Source of the DNA: Serinus canaria
Taxonomy: Eukaryota; Chordata; Aves; Passeriformes; Fringillidae
Direction: 5' to 3'
DNA length: 64,000 nucleotides
Assembly (NCBI RefSeq): GCF_022539315.1
Contig: NC_066314.1
Coordinates: 56,729,180-56,793,179, forward strand
The translations under genes and the position numbers were made by a program. Below, piece after piece: positions 46,242-59,565 of this stretch; within the stretch, counting starts at the first letter, position 1, and every line of letters starts with the position of its first letter. Below the pieces are notes generated by a model, which made no database searches, was not told the DNA's origin, and saw only the letters and a program-made list of their open reading frames with translations.

Positions 46242-49200
46242 GTACTGCTTCCACTTTAATATTAAATATAGAACTAACAGCACGGTATTAATAACAGAAT
46301 CTGACATAGTTTCAGTTTTGTGCATGTTTTAGAGATAGCCTGGTGTCTTAGGAACAGTGTGGTAAGGTAGCAAGTTGGTTTGGAACAAAAGAAACTCTCT
46401 GCCTTACATAGTTCTGTGTGAGGGACTTGATAAGATGAAATGAACTAGCAGGGCAAGTATTACTATGTAAAATTATTATGTATTGGATATTCTCTATTTC
46501 TGGAGATTAGTTTTAATTTGTCACACCCAACTTTACCATAAAATCAATGGAAATATAAGGATTTTTAATTGCAATTGTACAGTTTTTCCCTGCTGCCTGT
46601 GGTGCCAGACTTTTATACTCCACACACTTTTTAATGCTCCCAAATGTGTGAAAGGAAATCTGCAATGTTTAAGCAGAGCTGCCAGTTTTGGGAAGAAGTG
46701 ATATAGTCTGTACTCTGTAAGTGTCTAATTATTTCTTGCATTCCTCTCTCCCCTCATTGCCCAGTTTCCTCTTGTAAAACCAAGTCTTTCAAATGCCTCT
46801 TTCATTTTGCCTATTCCTTTGGCTATCAGTAGGCAGATTCAGATGTAGATGTCAGCTGTCCCTGCTCTTTCTGAGCCTGATCCCAGTGTCTTTTGTGTAA
46901 TTTCTTCTTATCCGTATCTCTGGGTATTCCCCAAACCCTTTCAGCATTATTCATTCTCAAATATGAATCATGGAGCTATCATCTAATTTCTCAGTGCTGA
47001 CATCAGACCTGCCCTGTGCAAAAATAACCAGTGTAAGCAGAGGAAACCAACCCCATCTTCACCTCCTCCTAAAGAAAACTGTAGTTAGGCCTGGGCAGAC
47101 AAATTCTTTTTTAATGTCATAAAGAGAATTTCACAGGGGAAAATTTTTGATTATGATTATTATTCAAATTATGAATGATAATATTATAATGATTTTCATT
47201 CAATCATTAAAATGATTATTATTCATATTTATTCTAATAGCATTCTGGGTGCATAACAGCAATGCCTCACCTGGGAGAAATAATTTGCTGTTGTAACTGA
47301 CCTTTGCCAAACCTCTCTAAAAGAATTACATAGACCCACCATAAGTTAACCTCATCTCAGAACTACAGTGGAGGAAAAAAGGCAACACTTTTAATGTAGG
47401 ACTTGAAACAGGCAAGAAGATTTCCTTGTTTTAGTTGCTCCTTGTACCCTGCTTTGGCTGGTGATAAAGGGAGACAGAGTTAAGGGAGGGAATTCCCATC
47501 AGAGGGAATGTGCTCCATAGGTCTGTAAGGGCTCTGTTTCCAGGAGTGGGTAAAGGAGGTGTATTCCCAAATCCCTCATGTGACCTCCACCATCCTGGGG
47601 GGGCACGGTGGGTGGAAAAGCTCTTTCTAAACAGAATTTCTCCCCCGTGCTTCCTCTGGAGTCCCATTGGTTTTACACTGAGGAATGTGATGAATCAGTG
47701 CAAACAAATATGTGAATAAACAAGCTTGGATATGCTTTGCAAGTGTTTCTCTGGCTTGCTACTCTTATGAGTCATTGTTCAATGCCATGGACTAAAGAAC
47801 AGTAAAAATAGCACAATGAATAGCCTCATGTGCGTGTTTCCCATCTTTTTTTGGGCTATGATCTCACTGCCTGCAAAGTTATTTAACTATGGCATGCAGA
47901 TATTAAAAAAAAAAATTAAAAATAGTAGTAAATACATAACGGTCATAACCAGAACAAAGCTACAGGGGGACGTGGAACATTTTGACAGGAAGCCTCAGTT
48001 TGCTAATCAGCCATCAAATTGTATTTTGTGATAAACTTGACAGAAATGGTCAACACAGTGAGAAAGAAGGATGAAATAATGAAATAAAATTTCCTCCGCT
48101 CTCTTCACATTAATTCCCACCACTGAGCACCTTCTACTGCCTTGGTCCTTCATCTGACCACTGGAAAGTAGCCTATGTCATTTGCTGAAGGAATAGGAGG
48201 CAAAATAGGAGTAGGGGCTTATTTCACTGATTTTATGCTTATTCCTGCATCCACTATGTCAACTCTATTGTTGCACCTCCCTTTGGTGGTGAGTTTCAGG
48301 TCTCTGGTGCTCTCCTGGCTCCACATCCTTGGATTTCCTGGCAGTCAGCCTCTGAGGCAGCACTCGCTTGTGCCTTGTCTTGCTTAGCACCACGGCATCT
48401 AATCATGCTGGGAATCAAAGTTTAATTTCAGAAGTTTGATTTAAGGTATATAAATGAGACATAAAACCTCCTGGCCATTGATTGGCTTTCATAAGTAATT
48501 ATGGGTGATTATTGCAATCTCCTGGGAGTTCTGCATTGAGTCCTAGCCCTGTTTGTATTGATTAGGTCACCAACTGGAGTGAAACCTGATCTGCAGCCCT
48601 TCTCTTCCAGAGCAGTGTTAAAACACTTGGGGAAAGCAGGGTGTGGGAGGAGCTCACATTGCCTCTGTTTAGATAGCTGCTGCAGTATCTAAATGTACTT
48701 ATCTAAAGCTTGCTTCAGACTGACTATGTGAGAAGAAAAGGAGGGACAGAAAAGACTGTGCTTGGACTGGATGTGCCCCATCCATACTTGGGGTTAGAAT
48801 CACTGGCAGTTTTTATACCCATTTTGCAAAACCAGAAGGATCTTGGACTGGGATTTTTGAATTTATTTAGGCATGTCTTTTTGTGTTTCACCATAGTGCT
48901 TGATATCAGTTCAATTTCTGTATGAATGTTGCCTCTAGACCTATTTATACACCTTAGTTTGAATCTGAGTCACATTTCCAAAAGCACCTGAGACATGTGG
49001 ACTGATGTGTGCTCACTTTGCAAATGACTGGAGCAGTTTAAAATCTTAGCATGACCTTGCTGCCCTGCTTAAAGTGGCTGTCCATACAACTGAGCTGCTG
49101 GGCCAGGAAGGGTGGTCCAGCATCTTCAGAGAGGGTTCAGAAGCTTAAATTAAACCCTCCCCAGTGAATTGGATAACGTTGTTGAACTCTTGATCTAATG

Positions 49201-50372
49201 GTGCTCATGCGGGCTTTGTGCCTGACTCCAGCTGCTGGCATGGCAATGCCTTGGGTATGGACAACCTGCTGATTTCCCAGCTGTTCATAAATCAGGTCAG
49301 CACCTCTGGGGGAAAAATGTCCTCTCTGTTACCATATGTATATTGCATCTGATCAGATGTGCTAGTGGATGGGAGGATGTTACCAAATGTGGCAGAATCC
49401 AGGCCTGTGTACCCCTCCCTAAGGCAGCTCCTTTGAGAACCACAACTGTAAATGAAAGGAACCCTTCAGGAAGGGGCACCTGTGCTACGCAGCTCACACT
49501 TTATACTACTTCTTCCTCTTTTAGGTGCTGAACTTCAGTATAAATAATTGAAAACTGCATTTTTAAGTGTCAGTAGAACAAAGACTCTGTAAGCTGCTTG
49601 TCAGAAATAAGTAGTTGTGCTTTTTGCCTTTTTTGGAAAAACTCATGAAAAATGTTTGGTTTTCTCTTAGACATTTGTACTAGGTCATGATTTAAAATCA
49701 TAGAAGTAGCTCTGTGGCCTTTTGTTTTGCAGGGTTAATGTTTCTGCATTCTACTTTAGATATCAAATGTGAGCTGTCCTCTCCCCTTTGTTTGCAGGAA
49801 CACCAAATATACATGTGAAAGAAACGGTACAGCTTTGGTGGAAATAAAGATGTATTTTATTCCTGCAAGATGTGGTCCCAGATGTGGCCACTGCTGGCTC
49901 TTGGTCATTTTGTGCCAGAAGAACTGAATCTTTTCATGTGGAGCTGTTGACAAAACTCCAGTGAGTTTGTCAAAAGCAGTCATGCCAGTTTATTTTTGTA
50001 TTGATCTACCGGGCAAGCTGAAGCCAGTGGGAGATGCAGGTCTTTCTCTGGTGGGATAAATGGCCTCAATGGGTTTTAGAAGCCAGGAGATTTTGGGAGC
50101 CACTACAGTGTCCCAGCATTGCATTGCAGCTCACTGAATCACAGACATTCTCAACTTAAACTGCTTTCTATTCTATAGCCTCATCTTTTCAAGATGATTT
50201 GACTTATTTGCATGTGCAAATTAGGCAGCATACAGATAAACAGCATTTGTAGGTGAAAAAAAAGAGGAGGAAAAAGAGAATAATTCTGAAAATGTGTTGC
50301 TTGCTGAGTGTATCATACCTCAAAAGAATGCTTCTTTTAAATGGGAGAGCAGGATCCAAATTCCTTTATTTT

Positions 50373-50432
50373 GTTACTGCTCACATTTTGGGTTAGTGGC
50401 ACTGCAGGCAGTAAAAAAATGTGAGCAGTAAC
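50373..50432. repeat. Inverted repeat, 17-bp perfect arms
   Basis: gttactgctcacatttt (50373-50389) is the exact reverse complement of 50416-50432, around a 26-base spacer. A second, shifted pairing also exists: attttgggtt (50385-50394) with aacccaaaat (50430-50439). It is not a typical terminator or microRNA precursor, because the stem is short for the latter. Confidence 0.9.
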
Positions 50433-53400
50433 CCAAAATTAAATTAATTACATTTAATTTTTCCCTGTTTCTGCTGTCAGTTTTATTTGTGCTGATGTAT
50501 AAAAATACCTGTGCACTGGTCTGTTTTTCCCTGTTGACAACAGGCCATTCTCCTCACTAAGCTCAGTGTGCCTGCAAGGTGATAGGGGGTCAGAAACACC
50601 GCAGGAGAACATGCATGCTCAGTGCTGTTGGTACTGAATTTTTTAAAAAATCACTTATCTATTCTAGCTGATAAAGGACACTTTTGCAGGGTCCAGCATT
50701 AAAAACTCACTCCTTAGGAAACCAGCTCACAGGGAGGGACTGGAGGTGCAGGGAGAAAGAATGGGTATCTCCAGCAGTGCCAGCCTGGTTGTGGACCAGC
50801 ATTTCTGGTATGGTCAAAAACCTGCTATTATGTCTTTATCATGGCAGTTAAATGATGAGTGAAAACTCAAACACAAGTGGTACCCCTCAGTCTTAGAGAT
50901 GCTTTGTGTGAAAGTGGTGGTCAGCTGCAGAACCAAAGCCTCCAGGAATTCATTGCAGCACAGGATTCAAGGCTTGCTATTGCCCTGAATCCTCTGAGCC
51001 AGTAATTGCAGTGGCAGGAGCACCAGAGCTTTCAGATATGCAAGACTAAACACTGGACGTGGTCAGAACCTGAAAGTGTGGTAATTTCTCATTAGACCCG
51101 CACACTGACATTTTACAAAAGAGAGAAAACCTACAGAAAAAACAAATGAGCACAGTTTCACTTTCCCCCCTCTAGGCTTCAAGCTGGGATAATTAAGCAA
51201 AGGGACACCAGGAGGCATGTGATGGTGATGGTGTTTGTTCTAGCCAGGTGTTGTCAGCCGCAGTGCTCACAGCCTCGGGCCATCAGCCACTGTTGTGTTG
51301 TTATTGCTGCACATTTCTGGGGCTGTGACAGGCAGCATCAACCAGAATATTCTGAATTAGCATCTCTCATCTTTGGGGTACCCCTTTTCCCTCCTGTAAT
51401 GTGCCTTGCTCTGGACTGAAAGCACAATGCTGCTGGACAGCCCCCAGATACTCTGCTGGATTTTTGATCATGTCCATTTGTTGCTGATGCAAAAACCTGG
51501 GAGAACTGGGTATAAGAAAAGTGTGACTTATTTTTAAGGGGATATTTTTTTTTCTGTAAGTAACAGGCCCTAAGGATTTGCTCCAGGTTTGGACTGTTAG
51601 CTGCTTGTGTCACCCTCAGTAGCCTGTTGAGAGCCACTGTGCTTGGGTCAGTTGTGAGGCACCTACAGGGGTCTGTGTCAGGGGTGGTTTCAGGCAGAAT
51701 GCATTGCCCTTGTGGAGCTGGACAAGAACTTGAAACTCAAAGTCGTGTATCAAGGACAGGTAATTCAGGAGACAGCCTTCCTGACACCCTACAAAGTGCA
51801 GGTCCTGATCTAGTGAAAGGCAGGAGAAGTTTAATCTGCTGCGGGGACAGTGAGCACAGGCCTAACTACACTGCAGTCATGATTTTGCCCTCTCTTTATT
51901 ATGCATAATTGTTAACTCACCATGATGCAAATAAAGGATCTCCAGAGACCTAAAGGTACTTCTGTCTCAGGTGATAGTTCAGTGAGCAGTGGTGCTCACT
52001 ACTCTCTGGTACTTACTCTTTTTTTGTTTCAAAATCTTGGTTATTTTTCCTTTGTTTGTTTTTTCTTCAAGTCACAAACAAATCTAATGGCAGAATGCCC
52101 AGGCTGTAAAAACACATGGTTGTTAACACATTTCATCCAAAAGATTGTAGTCTCTCAGCAGCTCATATTTATCAAATTTTAAGATTATGGTATGTTGTTA
52201 TCCAGTTTTCTTTCAGAAATATTAAGCCCCAAATCCTGATTGATAAATTATTTTGGAACTTATATAATCTGCCCTTCTCACATAGATCATCTCTCCTCTA
52301 AAGGAGCATCTAATGCTGTAAAATATTTTTTGTAGCTACTGATTAAAACAGCATCAACCAAACTGATAAAACTGGAGTAGCTTGCTCCTTACTCTGAACT
52401 TCAAATGACCAATTTCTGCTCTGGAATTTGCCCTTTACACAGTGTATGGGACATAGGGGGGTTGCCCTTCTTATTTCACATTAACACCTTCCTATGGATG
52501 CGATCTTAAGAAGAGCAAACCAGCATGAAAATCTTAACTGCCTGCCAACTGTCTGACATCCTTCTTTATTGATATTGCTATTCATTAAAAACAAATAAAA
52601 AAGAGTGCAAGAGAAGAGAGCTGTTTAATAAATGAAACTGTTAGAGCTCTGAGGATGATTCATCTCACCTTACTCAGGTACAATATTCATGGAACTGATC
52701 AGGATCCTTTTTGTAAACAACAGCAACTAGATTTTCTAGTTGTTTTGAATACAGGTGAAATTAATTTCACTAAAGACTCCAGTACATCTGGAAATTAAAT
52801 TCCACGCTCACTATAGCTCTTTGAATCAAATTCTACATCATGAAGATATCAGGATCAAAGTTTTCTCCCTGTTTTATTTCTATATTTTAAATTATGAATA
52901 CAGCAGATTTTTAGGAATTTAGTGGTAGGTTCCAGCAGATCTTAGATTGGCAAGGACTAACTAGGTAAATGACCAAAGATACGTTGTATGCTAATATGTA
53001 AAATGAGCCAACAATTTTATCATAAGGTTCATGTCCCCAGGTGTGGGGAGTTTTGAGTGAGGATAGATTCATAAATATAAATATTTATTTTAGGTTATTT
53101 ATTCCTATTCCTTCTCTTTCTCTTTTACCTCCATGGTGGAGTTATATTAGAAGATAAATATTAGAATGTTAATTTGGTGTCTAAGCATATTGTTTTGGTT
53201 TTAATGGAGTAGATGGTTTTGTTTAGAATGATACTGTTAATGCTGTCAGAGTTACTTAACAGGAATAAAAACATAACTCCCATGGCCACCCTAATTTTAG
53301 TGATTGGTGGTTGTTCAAAGTGCCCAGTTGACATCCCAAGGAGCCTTTGTGCTTATTTGCAGAGCAGGAGCAATTGGCATGGGTGCAGCAGGGCTTTCCA

Positions 53401-53761
53401 TACCCTGACAGCTACACTGAGGTGGGAAGGGAGTTCAGAGGGACATGTGGGAGAAACAAATTGCAGGCACCCTGATGTTTGGGGTGGTTGCAAGGTGTTT
53501 TGGGACTTAGGAGAATCAAACTGCATAAACCTTTTTCCTGACTATGATTCTAGAAGATGTTTCTCCCCACACCCTTTCCGCTCCTGTCTCAGAATTAATT
53601 CCTATATGAAAAGGCCACATTTATGAGCAGTTTCAGTACCACTGCCAGGTAATGGTTATAATTCTTGCTGAGAAGCACAGAGAGTGTTGCAGTATCACAG
53701 AGACCACAGTGTGGCAACTGTGGACTTCTCAGAAACATCTCCTGTCTGTGGGAGCAGGTCA

Positions 53762-54014
53762 GCTGCTGCTGCTGCTGCTGCTGCAGGGCTCAATTCCCAC
53801 AGCAGGCAAATGTCTGCAGTAGTCGTGGAGGGGGCAAGAGAAAATGTCTCCTTTGGTTTTGAATTTCCTTGGAAGGGGAAAAGGGTTCTTTTGTTTTCTG
53901 GGTGGTTTGGGGTTTTTTTTTTTTTGTTTATGGGTTTTTTTGTTTGGTTTTTTTTTGTTTTGTTTTTTGTTGTTGTTGTAGGGGTTTTTATGTTGTTGTT
54001 GATGATGTTGTTGT
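53762..54014 (+). repeat. (GCT)7 triplet repeat followed by T/G-rich GTT-like tract
   Basis: 53762-53782 is seven uninterrupted GCT units. After about 130 bases of ordinary sequence, 53911-54014 is almost entirely T and G, with TTG and GTT units near its end (ttgttgttgttg; ttgttgttgatgatgttgttg). Both are intronic simple repeats. Confidence 0.88.
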
Positions 54015-57000
54015 CTATCACAAATTTGCTGCTGCTTTATTTAATATGTTTGAGCAACAACCCTGTTTGTACTTTGCAGTCGCACCAGAGATAGCAGTGA
54101 GCAGAATTCAATGCCTTGTATTAAGGATGGCCAATGAATATTTATGATAGACCTAGGGAGCCAGTAATAAAAATGAAATCGGCATGATGCCACTAGATCC
54201 AAATCTTTGATCTCTGTTTTAAGAGAAAATACAATAAAGCAGAGGATAATGGACTCATTATAATGGAATGGTTAGTTATGGTTACTTAGGGCAGCATGAA
54301 TAGGTGGCATTACATAAACTGCTCTAGTCCAAGATTTACGATCCAGAAATGTGTTTCAGGCACTGAGTTTCTACAGAAAACATCAGTTTATGCTACTGCT
54401 CTGGTTTAGTCGGTCCAAGCACAAAGAATTAAAGATATATCCCTTTCAGATCCAGGATGGGGCATGCTCTTGCCTTACCAGGGACAGCAAAAGCACTAAG
54501 AACCAGCAAGGCCCTTCTCCTCAACCTCTTTGTGCGCTTCTCCTCCTCATCCATCACCCTGAGAGCAGGCAGAGGGAGGGCTGGGCATTGCACAGGGGTG
54601 GAAATTAGATTCCACTCCCTGCCCAGGCTGTCTTACCAGATACCAGGTGTGAGGTGACACTTGGGGTCGTCAGGACAGAGGGGACAACTGCTGGTTTGGC
54701 ATCAGCAGGAGCACACAGGGGTGGTGCCTGGAGATGTGTGCCACAGCTGGATGCACCCACCTCCACGAGGAGCAGGGAGAATCTCCTGCAGAGTGCTGAG
54801 ACAGCTCCTGGGAAGCCTAATGAAGGAGCTGCTATTTGACAGGGATGGGGAGCAGGAGCAAGTGAGCTATTCTTCTTTTTAATGGTTGCAATTACTTGCT
54901 TAACACCCCTGCCACACCAAGCAAGACACAGAGGAGGGCTGATTCCAGGCTGTGGATGAAAGCTGATCCCAAGGTCTCTGTCTAGCCAGGCAGGAGGAGG
55001 AAATGGAAATTCACTGTTTTCTGATTCATTTCAAACTGATGTAATTTCTAAGGGACTTCATCACTAATGACACCTGGCAAGGGATTAGTCTGCAATGTGG
55101 CCCATCTCCCCCTTTTCAAGAAAAAGAAAATATATGCTATATTGAACTCTGGAAAACAGCTATTAAGCAACCACAGTAACTGCTTCTGATTTTTTTTTTT
55201 TTGGTCTGATGAGGATTTTACCCAGCATGTTTGGCCTTGGAGGAGTGCCTGGATGGTATTGCCAGCTGGAATTGTCAGAGCTGCTTTGTCTTCTGTCCCA
55301 GGAAAACAGAAGCCTGGCGGGCAGTCACTCTCGCTCTTATTTCATATCCCTGCTTAGTCAGAGTTGCCAGCCCCAAGCACTGAAAACCCTGAGTCAGGCC
55401 ACAAACAAATCACGAGATTTGGCTTGAAAATCATGAGATTTTTTAATTACAAATAGTTTATTTGGGATTTCTCTGTGTTTTAGAGTGTCTGTTCTTCTAA
55501 TTCTACTGTACAAATCCCAGAGTTTGAAGTATGCTTTGCTGGATTATGCATGTGTTTATTTACTGAAATAAAAGCCAGGTTCATTTATGGTTACCTGGAC
55601 TCTGCAGTTCGTGGGGAAAAGAGCAGAATACTCAGAGCTCACTTTAGGGGATCCTTTCTCCTGCCAGGGGTGGCCCCCAGCTGGGGCACAGGGAAATGTG
55701 CTCATCAGGGTGGGACTGGTGTTGGTAACTCCAGGTACAGAGCTGTCACTGGGGGTTGGGAACAGGGCCTTGTCACTCTGAAAATTCCTTTTGGCAGACT
55801 TGTCCAAAACATTTTGTCTCCAGTTACTGAGCAGTTATACCAGCGAAGTCTCCTTATATTCCTTTTACCTTCAAGCTTTTTACCCTTCCCCCTGACTTAT
55901 TTTTTTACTACTTTTCTCCTCTTATTTTTTGCAAAAAAATTGATTTTTTGACTCCTTAGCTGTCTACAGTAGCATTTGTGTCCTATTAACCCTCCATCCA
56001 GTAGGGCTGGATACCAGTCTGCCTGTCTCTGCTGCAAAAGAAATTTAGATAACCTTAACTCTCAGGTCTTTCAGTTTTAAGACTCCTTACTTCTTCCAGA
56101 GGAACAACAAGCTTCCCTTGAACCAGGTGTTTTCTCAGCTGTGACCAGTTAGAGGTTCTCAGCTCTAAGGTTCCTTCCAGGCTGCTCTACTGGGTGCAGT
56201 TCAGCATTTTAAGAAACCAAACTCTTCTAAATATACAAATATTTGACTGTGGCTCTCTAAAAATGAAAACCTTTGCATTTAAACAAATGCTGGAAGCCCT
56301 GCACATCGTTGGGAAGTTCTGCTTTTACAGTTTTTTCGAAGGGGCTAAAAAAATGTTCCTGGAGAACAGACTGTGCAGCCTGACTGTTCTTAATTTTGCA
56401 AGGAGACCCACATTAACTAGGTTGCTTTTGTGAGGCAGAGGATGTTAACAGTGGTAATTCACTGCCAGCAATAAAGTGTGGGCTGGTCAGTAAATTCACC
56501 CAGGATGGCACAGAGGATTGTTCTGGTTATATGTCACAGTCTTTATTAAATTTGCCCTGGTTGGTGCTGGCACTTAGTTGTAGTCATGATAATTCTCACA
56601 ATAAAACCAACCATAAGGACTTAGAAAGGGCTGTTTGGAAAATGGAAGTTGAACCATTTCTTCTTTTCCTTCATATTTAAGTATTCTTACAGCAAATAAC
56701 ATCATGGGATGGGAAAACCTCAGATTTTATTGTTTGAGTTTGGATTTTTGTTCTGAGTGGGGAAATGTTTTCATGAAGAAAAAAACCCAAACAACCCAAA
56801 ACATCAGTCAGAGCAGCAAGTTTAGGAGATTACTTGGGGTTGGGGTGTGCTTAGACAGAAATGAGTAATTTGTACTGCAGAAATCTGGGCAAGGTGGTAG
56901 CTATTTGTGCCTGTGCAGGGTATCAGGTGAGAGCAGCGCTGGCACTGTGGGGGCACAGGGCTGGGAGGTGGCAGCTGAACTGGCTCCTCCTGGAGTCCCA

Positions 57001-58984
57001 CCTGATGCCCGGCCAGGCTGCTGAGAAGGGTTTGCTGTCCCCAGTGTGGTCTGCAGGGAGCCACTTGACTTAGATGAAGCTGTTTATATAAAGATATTTC
57101 CATACATGCAATACTGAAAGAGCTTGTTTTAACTCAGTAGCAAATTCTAGCACACTGGGTACTCTAAAGATAGGTCTTTTACTTCCCTTTTTAAAGAAAA
57201 AAAAAATCAACTATTTGATATATACTTTAATTCATCATGTATTTAACCTGTTTTTTAAGCTATAAACAATTTGAAATGAAAGAAACAATTCCTTGTCTCT
57301 TTAAACTATCTCTTTAAACAATCTTTTTCCTATTTTTGCACATGCTTTTTCCTTTTTCTTTATTTTTTTCCCCTGATTCTTAGCTGAAGAAAGACTTTAT
57401 TTGGGAACAGGAAAGGAAATGTTGCTGGAATAATGTTTTCTTTTGATCTACCCCACAGTTTATGGCTTCTGTGTCTTAAGTTCAGTACTTTGATCACTAT
57501 CTGTCTGTTTTGCTGCTAAGCCCTATGCAGTGTGATGTTACTATTGAGCCAGCTGGGGCTCTGCCACCTGCAAGAACCATGAGGTAGTAAAATCAGAGTA
57601 AATTAAAAGAGTTTTCTCAAGCCTCTTCTGCATGATTCCCAACTCTTAATTTCACAGCTGAAAAGTGGCTGCTTTCTTGCCCCTGCCACTGCCGTGCCCA
57701 TCCAGACCCATCTTCCAGCAGGGGCCTCCCGAGCCACAGAAGGTGGCAAAGCAGCACCAGGCAGCTGCAGCTCTGCACAAAGGGGCTCTTTCACACACGT
57801 TCCTGCTAGGAGAGCACATGTGCAGCTAAAACAAGTTCCACTGCCCATCTGACTTGAGCAACAGCCACCCTGGGGAAGCTGTCTTTTTCCTTTTTTTTCC
57901 TGAGATTGGTCAACAGATATATTGCCCTAATGCTTGTTTCTGACTCGGTGAGCACTGTGTTTAGGCTCAGAGCTTTGGTAATTCTAGATTATTTTGTGGT
58001 GAGGAGGGTTGCTGAAGGACAAAGGAAGGAAACTAAGGTTCCACCTGACAGGCTACTCGAGCACAACTCTGCCTCTTGCCCTGAGCTTGCAGCACAGGGA
58101 GGTACCACCACCCTGGGCACGTGTCAGTGCAGCACAGGGTACTTTTAAAGTAGCACAAGCTCACTCCCGTTTTGGGCTCCTCTCCAGGGGACTGAGTGAC
58201 TCACCTTGAGAGAAGGTCTCTGAAAGTGGAAGCAGGACTCTGTGTATGACAGTGCAGAACCTCGCAGGTTGGCAGGGCGCCCGTCTTCTCCTCCTAAATC
58301 AAGGAGTGTGCTCCTGGGCTTTGTGAATGAAAGATTTGTTGGGGGAAAAATGGGATGAAGGCTTAAAAAAAAAAAAATTTATTAAGCTTGGCTTACTGTG
58401 TAAACTCTTGTTCTGAAGTTGGCTTCTCTTGGAAAAAACCATGCTTTTAGAAATTTCCGCAATGTTGGCATACACGAAAGGAGCCGCTTCTTGAGTTGTA
58501 CAGACTCCAGAGACTCTTCCTGCTGTGTTGGCCAACTTGATTTGCAGTGCCTGTTCTCCTGAAGGTGGATTTCTGGGTCAAGGTGGCTCTAAAAATCTGC
58601 AACCCAAAGGGGTGATCCAACAAAAGACAAAGCAGAATACCTCCTATAGAGCACTCTCCCCTCCAAACCTGCCTGTGGCACACAGATACTGCTGCCCAGG
58701 GTCGGTGGGGTGGCTACCAGCTTCCGAGGCAGCCAGATGGATGCTGGTTAGATGATTTGGGACACATGTCAACCTCACACTCCAGTGATCCTTGTCTGTC
58801 GTACCTGTGGAAATGTTTATATCCATCATACCATGGGGTTGCAAACATACGGGGGACGGGACAGGACGGACCCCCTTGCCTGGAGGGCATGTGACTTTGA
58901 CACGGGGAGGAGCACGTTTTCTCCACAGCAGCCACTATCTATCCATTATCAAACACCACCTGCCTTGTTTGCAGAAAATCCCTC

Positions 58985-59106
58985 CGGATGACACTGGAGG
59001 CATTTCAAAGCGAACCTGGACACGTTCCTTTGTCACCAAGGCAGGGGGGGTTGGACTGGACCAGCTCCAGAGGTCCCTTCCAGCCCTAACAATCCTGGGA
59101 TTGTGT
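58985..59106 (+). mobile_element. CR1 LINE 3'-terminal fragment
   Basis: The text 'ggggggttggactggaccag', 'ctccagaggtcccttccagc' and 'cctaacaatcctgggattgt' is a CR1 3' end in the sense direction. The part before 59030 is more diverged and its start is uncertain. It lies immediately before the CpG island. Confidence 0.87.
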
Positions 59107-59350
59107 GAGTGATCAGCGGGATAACAGGAGAGGCCGGTGCCAGCCCTCTCCACAGGTGCCAGGAGGCTGATTCGGGTGAGAGCCGCGGCAGCAGGAGCGG
59201 GCAGAGCGGTGCCCCAGCGATGCCCGGGGCCGCTCCCGCAGGGCAGGAGGGGGGATGCGGGCGAGTGCAAGGCGCCAGCTCCCACCTTTCCAACCGGCCC
59301 CCGCGCTGTAATCGCCTTTGCCCGGGCAGCGATTTAATGAGCTGTTTGGG

Positions 59351-59372
59351 CATGTGACCGCGGCGCATGTGA
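59351..59372. promoter_or_regulatory. Paired CATGTGA E-box sites
   Basis: CATGTGAC at 59351-59358 (GTCACATG on the other strand, the M-box/CLEAR-like form bound by MITF/TFE and USF family factors) and CATGTGA at 59366-59372, 15 bases apart in the same orientation. Binding is inferred from sequence only. Confidence 0.5.
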
Positions 59373-59402
59373 GCGGGGCCGCCGGGGGAGGCGCGGGCGC
59401 TG

Positions 59403-59410
59403 TTATGTAA
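59403..59410 (+). promoter_or_regulatory. D-box (PAR bZIP/NFIL3) site 1
   Basis: TTATGTAA in the context GTTATGTAAT, which fully fits the NFIL3/E4BP4 consensus RTKAYGTAAY. DBP, TEF and HLF bind the same core. C/EBP factors could also bind. Confidence 0.5.
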
Positions 59411-59565
59411 TGGGCGCAGTGTCTGGCTCCGTGCGGCGGCCCCGAGCCCGCGGGGAGCGCGGCCCCGGCGGCAGGAGCGCAGGAAAGGCTCCCGAGCTGC
59501 CTGCGGGGCTGCGTTGGCACGGAGCGCGCATCCCCGCGCCGCCCGCGGGAGCCGCCAGCCGCGCC

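Noticed and set aside
50373..50432. Inverted repeat as a microRNA precursor or terminator
   Set aside because: The 17-bp stem with a 26-base loop is shorter than a normal pre-miRNA stem, and vertebrate genes do not use hairpin terminators.
53213..54094. Open frames of about 136 residues on the + strand
   Set aside because: The second one is driven by the GCT repeat (poly-Ala/Cys) and the T/G-rich tract (poly-Phe/Val). The first has no recognisable homology.
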